Assembly (NCBI GenBank): GCA_001557505.1
Contig: LSAX01000010.1
Span: 930,001 to 994,000, forward strand
Reading direction: 5' to 3'
DNA from: Reticulascus tulasneorum
Lineage: Eukaryota > Ascomycota > Sordariomycetes > Glomerellales > Reticulascaceae
DNA: 64,000 nucleotides
The stretch's first letter is position 1, and the number at the start of each line of letters is the position of its first letter. The translations under genes and the position numbers were made by a program. Below the pieces are notes generated by a model. It was not told the origin of the DNA. It did no database searches and was given only the letters and a program-made list of their open reading frames with translations. Below, one piece after another: positions 22,635 through 32,818 of the stretch.

Positions 22635-23729
22635 ATGGCGCCTCCAGCCGAGATCTCTATCCCCTCGACCATACTCTCGACCGGAGAGTCCAAGCCCTAC
22701 ACCCTTTACAACATCACCCTCCGCCTACCGCTGCGGTCCTTTGTCGTACAGAAACGCTATTCCGACTTCACAACGCTCCACAGCACCCTTACATCGCAGG
22801 TCGGTTCCGCACCGCCCACGCCACTACCCGGCAAGTCGTGGTTCAAATCGACCGTATCGTCGGCAGAACTTACCGAGGACCGCCGGCGAGGCCTCGAGGC
22901 CTATCTGCGAGCCATTGCGGAATCACCTGACCGACGATGGAGGGATACGAGTGCGTGGCGATCGTTCCTCAACCTCCCTAGCTCGAGCACATCGAACTCG
23001 GCGGCGAGCGCGCATGGCCTCATTACTTCGGGTGGCGTGGGTGCTGCAGATCCCGGCACGTGGCTAGACTTGCACCGAGAGATGAAGGGATGTCTACACG
23101 AGGCAAGGTTGTGTCTTGCGAGAAGAGACGGGGCTGTTGATAGTTACAATACCACTGCAGCGGCAGAGGCCGGCGCCGCGGCAAAGAAGGCGCTGGTCAA
23201 GGGCGCCACGTTAGTTAGCAGCCTTTCAGAGGGTTTGCGCGCGATGCAAGAAGGTGGCAGGTTGGGCGATGGTGAACTGAGAAGACGCAGGGATCTACTC
23301 TCATCGGCACGAATAGAGAGAGAGGGTCTAGAGAAGCTCAGCAACAGCATGGCATCCAGCACGCAGAGCAATGGCAGAGGCGGTGCCCGAGAAGGCATTG
23401 CCTCTGCCGGCGATAAGACGGCTCTCCTTGGCGGTCCCTCCAGGAGCGCACGTGCAGGTGGACGAGTCCTCGGCGCTCCGCTTCCGGAGACCGAACAAAC
23501 ACGAGCGCTGGATAACAACGGAGTGTTGATGCTCCAGAAGCAATATATGGGCGAGCAGGACCAGCAGGTGGACCAGCTCGGTGCAATTATACGGCGGCAG
23601 AAAGATATGGGGCTCCAGATCAAGGACGAGGTGGACCGGCAGACGGAGATGCTGGATGCGCTAAACAAAGATGCTGATCGAGTTGGCGACAAAGTGAGGA
23701 TCGCGAACAACAGGATCAAGAAGATGTGA
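22635..23729 (+). CDS. VAM7: Vacuolar SNARE Vam7 (PX and t-SNARE)
   Basis: This Qc-SNARE acts in homotypic vacuole fusion and is recruited to membranes by phosphatidylinositol 3-phosphate. It is a single exon of 364 aa. The PX domain spans about 8-120, with RSFVVQKRYSDFTTLHSTL carrying the conserved Arg-Tyr phosphoinositide pocket. A middle region with predicted helices follows. The C-terminal SNARE helix (about 300-360) has the zero-layer Gln within KDMGLQIKDEV. There is no transmembrane segment, as expected for Vam7. The ATG at 22635 was chosen because the frame upstream has only non-ATG codons and this start directly precedes the PX fold. Confidence 0.94.
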   Translation: MAPPAEISIPSTILSTGESKPYTLYNITLRLPLRSFVVQKRYSDFTTLHSTLTSQVGSAPPTPLPGKSWFKSTVSSAELTEDRRRGLEAYLRAIAESPDRRWRDTSAWRSFLNLPSSSTSNSAASAHGLITSGGVGAADPGTWLDLHREMKGCLHEARLCLARRDGAVDSYNTTAAAEAGAAAKKALVKGATLVSSLSEGLRAMQEGGRLGDGELRRRRDLLSSARIEREGLEKLSNSMASSTQSNGRGGAREGIASAGDKTALLGGPSRSARAGGRVLGAPLPETEQTRALDNNGVLMLQKQYMGEQDQQVDQLGAIIRRQKDMGLQIKDEVDRQTEMLDALNKDADRVGDKVRIANNRIKKM

Positions 23730-24794
23730 CTGGGCTGGGTGATTGAGTCGGTGGTAAGATGTGTACTAATGGTTGTCGAAGTTCTTGTATGGTTTCATTG
23801 GGTTGCGATGAGGCTCTTGGATGCAGTCACATGGTTTGCGGATTTGGTTTTGCTTCTGGCCTCGCCTCGATAGTGTTTCGCGCTTTGGTCTGTTTCTTCC
23901 AGCGTGCCATCGCCGTCTCTGGGTTTCGGAGTCTAGACATTACACGTCGCAGCAATCCCGCAAACACGATGCAATTGCGAACCCTAGTATTATATCCCAT
24001 AGTTTTGCTACTGTACACAACAAAAATGTAAATCAGTCGATTCCTTGCTCGAAACAAACAGGATGGTCAAGAACTGTGCCCAAGGTGCCACTAGAGTTGC
24101 CTTGCATATAGGCTTGAAAGTACGGCGAGTCGACATCCCATTCTTGTAGGACACTTCGAATGCAAATCAAGGAACTGCAGTGTCAATACGCAGCAGTCAC
24201 GATGTATTTCTGTCACCTGATGTGCAAGTTTCTGGAAGATTGACACCGAACCTAGCAGCGTCTCGTCTCGTCACGTTCGATGCACGCGTCCAAGTCATCA
24301 ACGCGAAAGGAGAGCCAGGTCAGTCAGCGTCACTCCACTGCAAGCAATGACAGGAATCCACCCGCCGGATGCATCACCTTGAGATTTCGAGGGCTGACAA
24401 CCGGGTATGATAGAGTTGTGGATTGCTGCTCCCGGACGTCATCCGAACAAACTGGTTTCGACCAGCGATAGACTGGAATGAGCCCGTCCCAAGCCATCAG
24501 TTCGCTCCGGTCCGTTCCACGCGTGCAGCTGCAGCGTCGCTCTTAAGCCCTGAACCCTGTCTTAGGTCAGTGCGCAATCACATTTTGTCGATTCAGTCAC
24601 AAGCCCATCACCTCGCTCTGGCGGGCGTAGAAAAGGGGAGGTTCAAATCAGGAGAGTCCTGGGGAATTGACCGAAAACCGCGAATATCTTCAAAAGCAAA
24701 GCTCTGTTGCATTTTGTCTGCCATCTTGAACATCCACGCGTTGCTGCTGCTGCAGATGCAGAATGCTGCTGCATATGCCCCGCTAAGAAGCAGC

Positions 24795-24801
24795 TACGTC
24801 A
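24795..24801 (+). promoter_or_regulatory. CRE-like site TACGTCA
   Basis: TACGTCA matches the CRE/ATF core recognised by bZIP factors. It lies 33 bases from the X-box below. The target gene is unclear, since the nearest start is 1.8 kb downstream. Confidence 0.3.
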
Positions 24802-24833
24802 CCTAGCGTCGCGGCAAGAAGGGACGTCCCGCG

Positions 24834-24846
24834 GTTGCTAGGCAAC
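24834..24846. promoter_or_regulatory. X-box (RFX-type) inverted repeat
   Basis: GTTGCTAGGCAAC has perfect GTTGC/GCAAC arms with a 3-base spacer, close to the RFX-family X-box GTTGCCATGGCAAC. Fungal RFX proteins are repressors in the DNA damage and cell-cycle response. The assignment is by motif only. Confidence 0.35.
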
Positions 24847-26567
24847 GGAATGCCCTAGCAGCAAACCCTCTATCCTCTCCAGCAGGCAGCAATCGATGTG
24901 AAAATTAGAGCCCAACGGCCATAAAGCTGGCCATAACTGCATCTAAAACTGGGAGCACAATTGAACACGAGATGGCAGAAAGTCGCCAGCCACGTTGCCC
25001 TTGTCCAAACTCTCACGGTATCATCAGGCATCACGTCGCCCGTTGTGCAGCCGATAGGGCAAGTCGTAGTCAGGTAGTCCAAGCCCCCAGACGCCCCCCC
25101 ACCCAGAGGATTTGCTGGCGCTGCACCCCGGAGAATGGCCTGGCACTCCGCGATTCGCCGTGTGTGTGGGACCCTGACAAGCTTGGGAGCCATTGAACAC
25201 CGGTGACCATGGCGGTCAGCCTCTCACAAGCAGGAGATTGTGCAATTTGGTCGTATTGGACCGTTCGATGAGGGGTTTGGCAGTGCAACGACACGCTGGT
25301 TTGCTGCAGCGTGTTCGACGCGAAGCTCACATCGTGGATTCTCTTGCAGGTTTGTTTTGAAGATCTGAGCAGACTATTCGTGCTTGGGCTTCATCTAGTG
25401 GAGACGTAAGTAGAAAAGAGAATGGCATTGGACCAGGAGCCATCCAATGCCCATGACAGATGGCTAGGAAAACAGGCGTTTGGACGGGGTAGGAGCACGC
25501 TCTTGATATCGGATGATTTGGGCTTTCGATGGATCCCGTGTTCTGAGGCGGAGGCCATATCCCCCTCAACCGCTGCCTGTGTGGGTGCGACTGCAAGGAC
25601 GCTATCCGATGAGAAGTGCCCGTACGGAACTGAGTGCCACGGTTCCATGCCTTTCCAGGGTCGGGATCAGGGGATTGGAAGGTTGGCTATTTTTCACAAG
25701 ATTAAAGAAATTGAAAGACAGGATGATAAACACTCCTAATCTTCAGTGTGGCTCCGAAGAAAGCGCTGAAGAAATTTCAATGTTCCATTCGGCGTTCTAT
25801 CACCTTCGCTTATTTATTAGCCAGGGTTCAAATTGACCTGAGGTGGGGACTGCTTAGGGGTGGTTATAGTGGTGCTCTAGGGGGAGGTAGCAGTAGAATA
25901 GGCCACTGATGACCACTGGTGTACCAAAAAGCGTCTACCTATCTTACCGAGTTGGGGAGCAGGCCTGTGCCTAAGGTAGTGTCAACATGCGGTGGACCGC
26001 CACTACCAGTGGATCCCTCCTTCCCGCCTGTCCCGCTCTCGGATTTTTTGTTACATTCCAAAAGTAAACACGCAATCCGTACCGAAAGAATCTTTCCATT
26101 CCTCACACCCCAAATTTTGTTCCACCCCTATCGTTTGTCGTATTCAATACTAACCAACAGAAACCTCGCGACGACACTCTCCCCATCGGATTGGAAGAAA
26201 CGGAAGAAGCTTCTTGATCATTCGTTCGTTGCTGCATTTCCACTGGGGCTTGGCGTTTGTTTTGCTTCTTTGCTGTCTGTAAGCATACCCTCCAGAGCTT
26301 TCCCCCTCCCCAGTTTCTCGTCAAACATTGCTTCGAACGGTCGGTTTCGACTCGCCGACTCGCCAATATGCGATCAAAAGCTGTTTCTGACCTTCCGACA
26401 GTTTCTTGACGACTTCACGACCGGTCAATGGCCATACCGAGATACCACTAGACTTCTGTCTGATCATATCCTTGAGGGACCATCTCGTCGTGCCTTTCTC
26501 GGCATCAACCCTCCTACTATACCCCCAAACAACAACATAAACCAACCGATACTGAGACAAGCCCGCA

Positions 26568-28472
26568 ATGAGTCAACCTCCTCCGCCTCCGCCTCACGGC
26601 GAGGCGCCCAAATCTTCGGGTTTGGGGCCGGGCAATTACGACATTTTTGTCATACCCCAACGCGAGAAAGGAGGTGGCTTCATCTACCTGCCATCACTTC
26701 AACCCAATGTCAACAGTTTCGCGGCGGGGTTTGCCAGCGCCTTGGTGCTGGTTGCTTTCTTCCAAAGCATGGCACCAGCATTCCAGGCGTGGTGGAACAG
26801 CTTCCAGGGCATGGGTAGTATGGGCATGACAATGTTGGTGGTCGCAGTAGGGGTCGGAGCATGGGCATGGGGAAGGTCACAAATCGATGCTGCCGCTGCG
26901 GGCATGGGAGGTACGACTGCCGGCGGTCAACACGGTCCTGGGGGATTTGGTGGAACGGGTCCAGGCACACACTCTGGTACAACTCCCAACACCGGTCCTC
27001 CGCCTCCGCCACCACCCCACAACAGCGGTCCTCCTCCCAACACAACACCGGGCAATGACCGGCCCAAGCAATCATGGCAGCGGCCGCCCCCTCAGCCTGG
27101 CACGACCAGAGCAGAAACACCCAAGGGAGCTTGGGAGAAGGCACGTGAAGAAACGAGAAGAAAAGAAGAAGAACGCAAAGCCAAGGAGGAAGAGGAAAGG
27201 AGAAAAGCAGCAACAGCACAACGTCTGAAAGAGTTGCGCGAGAAAGAGGCTCGTGAACGAGAGCAACGAGAAAAGGAAGCCAAAGACAGGAGAGATAGGT
27301 TGGAGAGAGAAATTCGAGAGAAGGAGGAACTGAAGCAGAAGCTGGAGAAGGAGAGGCAAGAAAGGGAGAAGCTAGAGAAGGAAAAGGCAGAAAGGGAACG
27401 AGAGGAGAGGAGGAAAAAGGAGGCAGAAGAGGCGGCCGCGCGAGAGGTCCGCAAAGGAAGTACGTATGCCTACTCGAGGGTTGGCGAGAAGACCAATCCT
27501 TGGCCCAACGGCAAACCTCCCATCCCATCCCCGTCCTCATCGCCAACAAAACCTGCTTCCTCCACAGCATCGAGTCCGAATAAACGACCGCCGCCGCCAA
27601 CGGCAAGAACATACCTAGGCACAGACGAAGAGGCCTATTCCTATCGACCATACGATCAACCCAAGCGACCAACGCACAACAAAGCACCCTCTTCGGTGGC
27701 GTCCGACTTCTCATGGGCGCCATCGCAATCGACTTCGCACACGACACCGCCGCCCTCGATGCGCGGTCCATACACGACCAAAGATCCTGACAAGATTGTG
27801 ATCAAGGCGGTCTATCTCTTCATGAACCAATTTGCCAAGACGCCAGCCAGTCAGCTGGTATCCGGCATAGGTTCCGTGACGGATGGGCTCATCCTCCGGG
27901 TCACAACCGAGGGCCTCTTTATCGATGATGACGTCCGAGGCGTCCCACAACGCGAATGGGACGTGAAGGCCTGGACGCTGAAGCTAGTCGAGGTATGGTG
28001 CCCCCAGCACTGTTTGAATTGCAATTCTGCTTCTCCCCTTGCGTCGAATTCCGCGAACCACCCCCCGAATCTGTTTGCCAAGATGGCCAGTCAACGTGCT
28101 CGCGCGGCGGACCGTGGCGCCACCAAGACGCTCACGGGCGACGAAGCGGACGCCCTTCTAACCGAGACGCTGCGCGCGTGCAAGAACTGCTGTCGTCTTG
28201 GCTTGTGTCCCAGCACGTTAAATATTACTAACACCCCCTCTTCGAACGGACAGAACGGGGAGTGGAAGACGAAAGGTCTACACGTCCTCCGCGCCACTAT
28301 ACGGGATCAGGAGGCCAAGAGATACATGTTTGTATTGGATCAGGAGGAGAGCTGGAAGGTTGCAGCGGGATTGCAAAGGTTGCGGAAAGGAACGCAAGTA
28401 AGGGCGCTAGGAGTGAGCAGCATGAGTGCCTCCGAAGCGAAAAACACGCTGGAGTTCTTGGGCTGGGGATGA
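26568..28472 (+). CDS. Uncharacterised membrane/coiled-coil protein
   Basis: No function is known to me; the architecture resembles a protein conserved in filamentous ascomycetes. After a Pro-rich start (SQPPPPPPHGE), two hydrophobic segments lie at about 48-70 and 84-103. A Gly/Pro-rich linker follows, then a long Lys/Glu/Arg coiled coil (~185-300), then a second Ser/Pro-rich linker. The compact C-terminal domain contains VYLFMNQFAKTP and RYMFVLDQEESWKVA. The whole frame is open (634 aa). A 261-nt segment (27993-28253) has a GTATGG donor, a TACTAAC branch site and an AG acceptor. Removing it joins KLVE to NGEWKTKGLHVL and gives 547 aa, which I judge the main product (exons 26568-27992 and 28254-28472). 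Membrane topology is inferred from hydrophobicity only. Confidence 0.75.
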   Translation: MSQPPPPPPHGEAPKSSGLGPGNYDIFVIPQREKGGGFIYLPSLQPNVNSFAAGFASALVLVAFFQSMAPAFQAWWNSFQGMGSMGMTMLVVAVGVGAWAWGRSQIDAAAAGMGGTTAGGQHGPGGFGGTGPGTHSGTTPNTGPPPPPPPHNSGPPPNTTPGNDRPKQSWQRPPPQPGTTRAETPKGAWEKAREETRRKEEERKAKEEEERRKAATAQRLKELREKEAREREQREKEAKDRRDRLEREIREKEELKQKLEKERQEREKLEKEKAEREREERRKKEAEEAAAREVRKGSTYAYSRVGEKTNPWPNGKPPIPSPSSSPTKPASSTASSPNKRPPPPTARTYLGTDEEAYSYRPYDQPKRPTHNKAPSSVASDFSWAPSQSTSHTTPPPSMRGPYTTKDPDKIVIKAVYLFMNQFAKTPASQLVSGIGSVTDGLILRVTTEGLFIDDDVRGVPQREWDVKAWTLKLVEVWCPQHCLNCNSASPLASNSANHPPNLFAKMASQRARAADRGATKTLTGDEADALLTETLRACKNCCRLGLCPSTLNITNTPSSNGQNGEWKTKGLHVLRATIRDQEAKRYMFVLDQEESWKVAAGLQRLRKGTQVRALGVSSMSASEAKNTLEFLGWG

Positions 28473-29982
28473 GGAGAGTCGAGCCTCTCGCCCATCGCCT
28501 CTAATGCGACGGATTCAATTCGGTACATAGATTCTAGAGAACTGAACTCGCCATGTCGATATATAGGAAGTTGAGCAAAGAGGCCAGGGAGACGGGGCAC
28601 GCAGTGGCAAGCCTGCCATTTATGTCGGAAATGCGAAAATGTTGCAATGCATAGACCTGGAATGCAGCTTGAAATGTGCAGCTCGGAGCGTAATTTTCTT
28701 TGTTTCAGGGCGCGACTCATTGTCCACGTCCGCCAGGTGTCCAATCGCTGGTCATGATGTGGATTTTGGACTGCCGGCAAACGCCAGGAACCAGGCACGA
28801 GGCGTACAGCCTGTGTGATTTAATAACAGGCACGCGATTGACATGACAAACGAAAGCAGACCGCGGCGTCTCTACGAATACATAGATCCCGTCGAAGGCG
28901 ACCAAGGACAGCAGCATTGATTTTCTAACATTCGTTCGTTTCGTTGACTAGCTTCTCATTGCGATTTGCTAATCAAACACTCCCTGCCTCTATGCTGATG
29001 AGTGTGTCCGGGCCTTTCTTTGCAAGGGCACATGGGTCTGTAGATCACAATGATGAGGGCTTCACGATCTGGAACTAGTCGCTAAAGCCCAGCCGTAACA
29101 GGATTACATGTCACCATGTGTCCCAAATGCATGTAATCGAGTCACTTGCCTCTGTGCCCCACGTCAAATATGATAATCAGCAGGCATCGTATCCGGAAGT
29201 GATGCCGTGCTTACTTTGCTAAGCACCTTGATGGAACGCCAGATCCTCACACCTCCTCAACCAACCTCCCTTGACTTGACATGGTTGAGCTATTGACCTT
29301 CGAGGCCCAACGTGGACATACCATCTTCGTCAAGAAGCTATCGCTGCGGTAAACTGACGAAAGACCGGCTCGGTCGGCTGATAATTCACCGACAGAGAGT
29401 TATCCGTGCTAATCATGACAAATGCTGAGGATTATTGAGACTATCGATCGATCATCCTTGCGGGGAAGAGTCGTTTATCGATAACATCGTCACGTAATGT
29501 CTTGAGATAATGTTGCTGATGCCTCGATTAACAATTTGCTTCCTTCCTTCTGAGCTTCTTCTTCGGGATAGCTCTGGGGCCTCTTATCTGTATTGTAGTC
29601 TGTGCTCCCGCCTTGGAGACCGTTAGGTTCATGGCTTGGCATAGCGCAGCCTCGATCCTATTTTCGGTCTGCCGTTCGTGGAACTGCATGCCACGCATCA
29701 CCAACACATGCACATGTGACCTGGCTTCAAAGGATGGGCGCCCCCACACTGAGGCTCGAAGGTTGCCTGCGTGCTACGCAGTACAAACACCGAAAAGGCG
29801 TGTTCGGCGAGGATCGGATCAAGACTCTCGATTCCTGATCATAACACGCCAAGCGCGAGGGCGCCGCCTAGGCCGGGCTTGTCATCTGGCGATGGAGTCG
29901 TCGCGGCGTTAAGCTTAATTAAGCCCCGCGTTCGTTATCTCGGACATGGTCAGAGTCTGCTCGTGGTACGAGAATAATTGTG

Positions 29983-30003
29983 GGAATAGTGGAATAGTGG
30001 AAT
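29983..30003. repeat. Short tandem repeat, unit GGAATAGT
   Basis: Two full units and five bases of a third. Simple sequence. Confidence 0.6.
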
Positions 30004-30723
30004 CATCTGAAGCGATGAACCTGACTATTGAATAATGCCCCATGCTCGGGAGGACTCGAGATTTCGGTCGTCTCGGCTGCCGCTCCGATGAAATGAAGAG
30101 AGGACAAGCTTGGGACGGCAGACCAGTTTGTCGGGCTCGTTGCGCCCGCTGTATCTCACCACCCCGCATCAGATCAATCTTTTTGCTGCTGGGGGGGTCT
30201 CCATTCATCATCATGAGCCTCTGCGTAGACTTTCGCATGCGGAAACTGACAATCTAATCGATCTGCGACAGTGATGTTTCGAAACGCCTCCCATCCGAAC
30301 CGTCGACCGTTAACGCCTCGAGCGTCTGCGGCCAGGACCGTGTGCCGCCCCTCCAAATGCAGCTCTGGGTCGGACCTAATGAGGACCCCGAGCTTATTGC
30401 AGGGCAACCCAGGAATCGTCTCCAAGCCGGTGACCTCTCGGAACTTGACTAAAACTGCAGCCCCATTTCAATAGTGGCACCTAGGCAGCAAATCCCACGA
30501 GCCATGACGACGGAAGTGGAAATCTTAGTCCAGGACGAGAAACCCTCGGGCTAGCCAAGCTGTCGTGGCACACCATGGAGTCACTGATAAGGACTTGCGC
30601 TCGGCGCCAATCAGACGGCCCAATTGAGGCCGAAAATATCGACTCGCGCAGCAGCGTATGCAGCATAGCTGTTGGCCGTAGCTCAGGGAAGCTGTCGAAC
30701 CTGCAGCGGTGATCATTGCCGAG

Positions 30724-30730
30724 TATAAAG
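30724..30730 (+). promoter_or_regulatory. TATA box of the amidase gene
   Basis: TATAAAG lies 82 bases before the ATG at 30813 and is the only TATA element near this start. Confidence 0.55.
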
Positions 30731-30812
30731 AAGCTGCGATGGAACGTTCTTGGTGCCATGGAAGACTGTTGGAAGCTCAGGCGCATCTTTGGCAACGCAT
30801 CCCAGCTTCAAA

Positions 30813-32818
30813 ATGAGGTCTCTTTCGCTCCTAGGTCTGGCAGCAGCCGCCGCAGCACAGCTGACATCCACCGGGGCTTCCGTGAGCTTCAATGATGTTT
30901 ACTACTACATCTCGCCCTTCTCCCAGGGCAAGGTGTTCAACGGCTCCTTCAACGTAGCCAGCCTGCCAAAGACCTTCGGCTTCACTCCCATCACCGTCGT
31001 TGCCGACGTCGTCGCGAAGGAGAGCCTCGAGGGGCTCTTCTCGAACTGGACTACCCAGGACGATGTCTGGCAGCCAGCCTTCCTCAGCGCCATATTCCTC
31101 GCCGGCCTGGACGCACCCTGCCTCAGCAAGGCTTCCTACTTCGCGAACACCCAGTCCGTCGTCGTGCCCCTTGCTGCGGGCTCCTCGATCCCCTCAGGCC
31201 CATACTTCCTCGAGACCGCAACCGGCGACGTCTATCAGGCTTTCCGCCTCTATTCCGACTTTGCCGCCGCTTTCAGCGAGTCGCTTCTCCAGACCCCAGA
31301 GGGCAGATTCCAGCCCTTGTCGGCGCAGATCCCGAGCTCGTCCTCCCTCACCATCGGCGTTCCCTCGAGACTATACTTCACCCCCACGGCGGCCAAGCCT
31401 CTGGCTGGTGTGCGCGTTGGCGTCAAGGACATCTACGCCCTTGCTGGTGTGAAGCGCTCCAACGGCAACCGAGCATGGTGGAACCTGTACCCAGCGGCCG
31501 AGACGACCGGTACCGCTATGCAGAATCTCATCGATGCTGGCGCCATCTTTGTCGGCCTCCAGAAGCCTTCTCAGTTCGCCAATGGAGAGTCGGCCACTGC
31601 CGACTGGGTTGACTACCACGCACCCTTCAACCCTAGAGGTGATGGCTACAACGATCCATCGTCGTCGTCTTCTGGTGCCGGAGCCTCTATCGGATCGTAC
31701 GATTGGCTTGACATCGCTGTCGGCAGCGACACCGGTGGTTCCATCCGTGGTCCTGCCGGCTCGCAGGGCATCTTTGGAAACCGTCCCTCCCACAACCTCG
31801 TTAGCCTCGACAACGTCATGCCCCTCTCGCCCACGCTTGACACAGCGGGCTTCCTTATTCGGGACCCGTATCTCTGGGACAGAGCCAACAAGGCGCTCTA
31901 CAAGGATAACTACTCGTCCTTGGTCGGGAAGACCCCCAAGTATCCCAAGACCGTGTACACCATGGGCTTCCCAACCTCGGCCAGTGCTGCCTCGGTCATC
32001 CAGAACAAATTTGCAACTGATCTTGCGGCCTTCGTCGGCGGCACTGTGACCCCTTTCGTCCTTCAGACCGCTTGGGCTGCATCTGCTGCTGGTATTGCCA
32101 GCAATGTGACTCTGTCTACCCTTCTGGGCCCCACGTATGCGACGCTGATCACCAAGGAGCAAATCGAGCTCGTTCGAGACCCCTTCTTCGCCGACTATGC
32201 CGGTAGGTTTCCTCTGGAGTCTTCAACGCGTGACCTTGACTAACCATACTAGCGGCCTACGACGGGCGTCGTCCCTTCGTCAACCCTGTCCCCTTATCCC
32301 GCTGGGCGTACGGTGACTCCATCCCCGACTCCTTCCACGACGACGCAATCCGCAACAAGACCATCTTCATGGACTGGTTTAACAGCGAAGTCCTTGCTCC
32401 AGTAGCCGACCCTCTCCAATGCTCCTCCGGCTTCCTTCTATACCCTGGCGCCAGCGGCAACCCGTCGCCACGAAATCGATACCTCTCCGCGCCAGGTGTT
32501 CCACTAGGCTTCTCTAGCGGTCGCATCAGTGTCTTCACCGAGGCCCCTGACAGCGTGTTCCCATTGGGCGAGGTCGGCTCCCTTAGCAGCATCACGAACC
32601 ATATCGAGTTTCTGCCTGTCACCGTAGATATCATGGTTGCCAAGGGCTGTGATGGGCTTCTGGTCAAGTTGGCACAGGATCTTGTGGCCGCTGGGGCTGT
32701 TCTCGTGCCGAAGGTGGGACGAACACTGAATGGTGGCGAGATTCTGTTGAAGAGAGGGGCCATGGAACTTGAGATGGAAATTGGATATCCCACGGCTGGA
32801 GTGTTTGATGAGACATAG
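30813..32818 (+). CDS. Secreted amidase-signature family hydrolase
   Basis: This amide-bond hydrolase of the amidase signature family has a signal peptide ([16 protein letters not shown]). Exons 30813-32202 and 32253-32818 give 651 aa. The first ~190 residues form a separate N-terminal region seen in secreted fungal members. The amidase fold follows, with the catalytic Lys in [11 protein letters not shown] (~205), the Ser-rich stretch [10 protein letters not shown] that should supply the cis-Ser, and the nucleophile Ser in [14 protein letters not shown] (~310). All three members of the Ser-cisSer-Lys triad have candidates, so activity is likely. Substrate cannot be read from sequence. It stands alone with its own TATA box, and no biosynthetic cluster surrounds it. 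The start at 30813 is preferred because it opens the signal peptide. Confidence 0.92.

Larger units (their letters stand above)
23730..26567. other. Intergenic, 2.84 kb
   Basis: No gene is supported. An island at 24.53-24.85 kb holds a CRE-like site, an RFX-type X-box and TGC-rich simple sequence. The last 650 bases are pyrimidine-rich leader-like sequence before the gene at 26568. They carry a long stop-free frame (from 25919) out of phase with that gene. Confidence 0.5.
28473..30812. other. Intergenic, 2.34 kb, amidase upstream region
   Basis: There is no supported gene. The stretch contains a GGAATAGT tandem (29983-30003) and, near its end, a TATA box. A 73-codon basic minus-strand frame at 29749-29528 is probably chance. 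Confidence 0.5.

Noticed and set aside
26710..27771. 353-codon minus frame opposite the coiled-coil gene
   Set aside because: Shadow of Lys/Glu/Pro-rich coding sequence; the sense frame has the domain structure.
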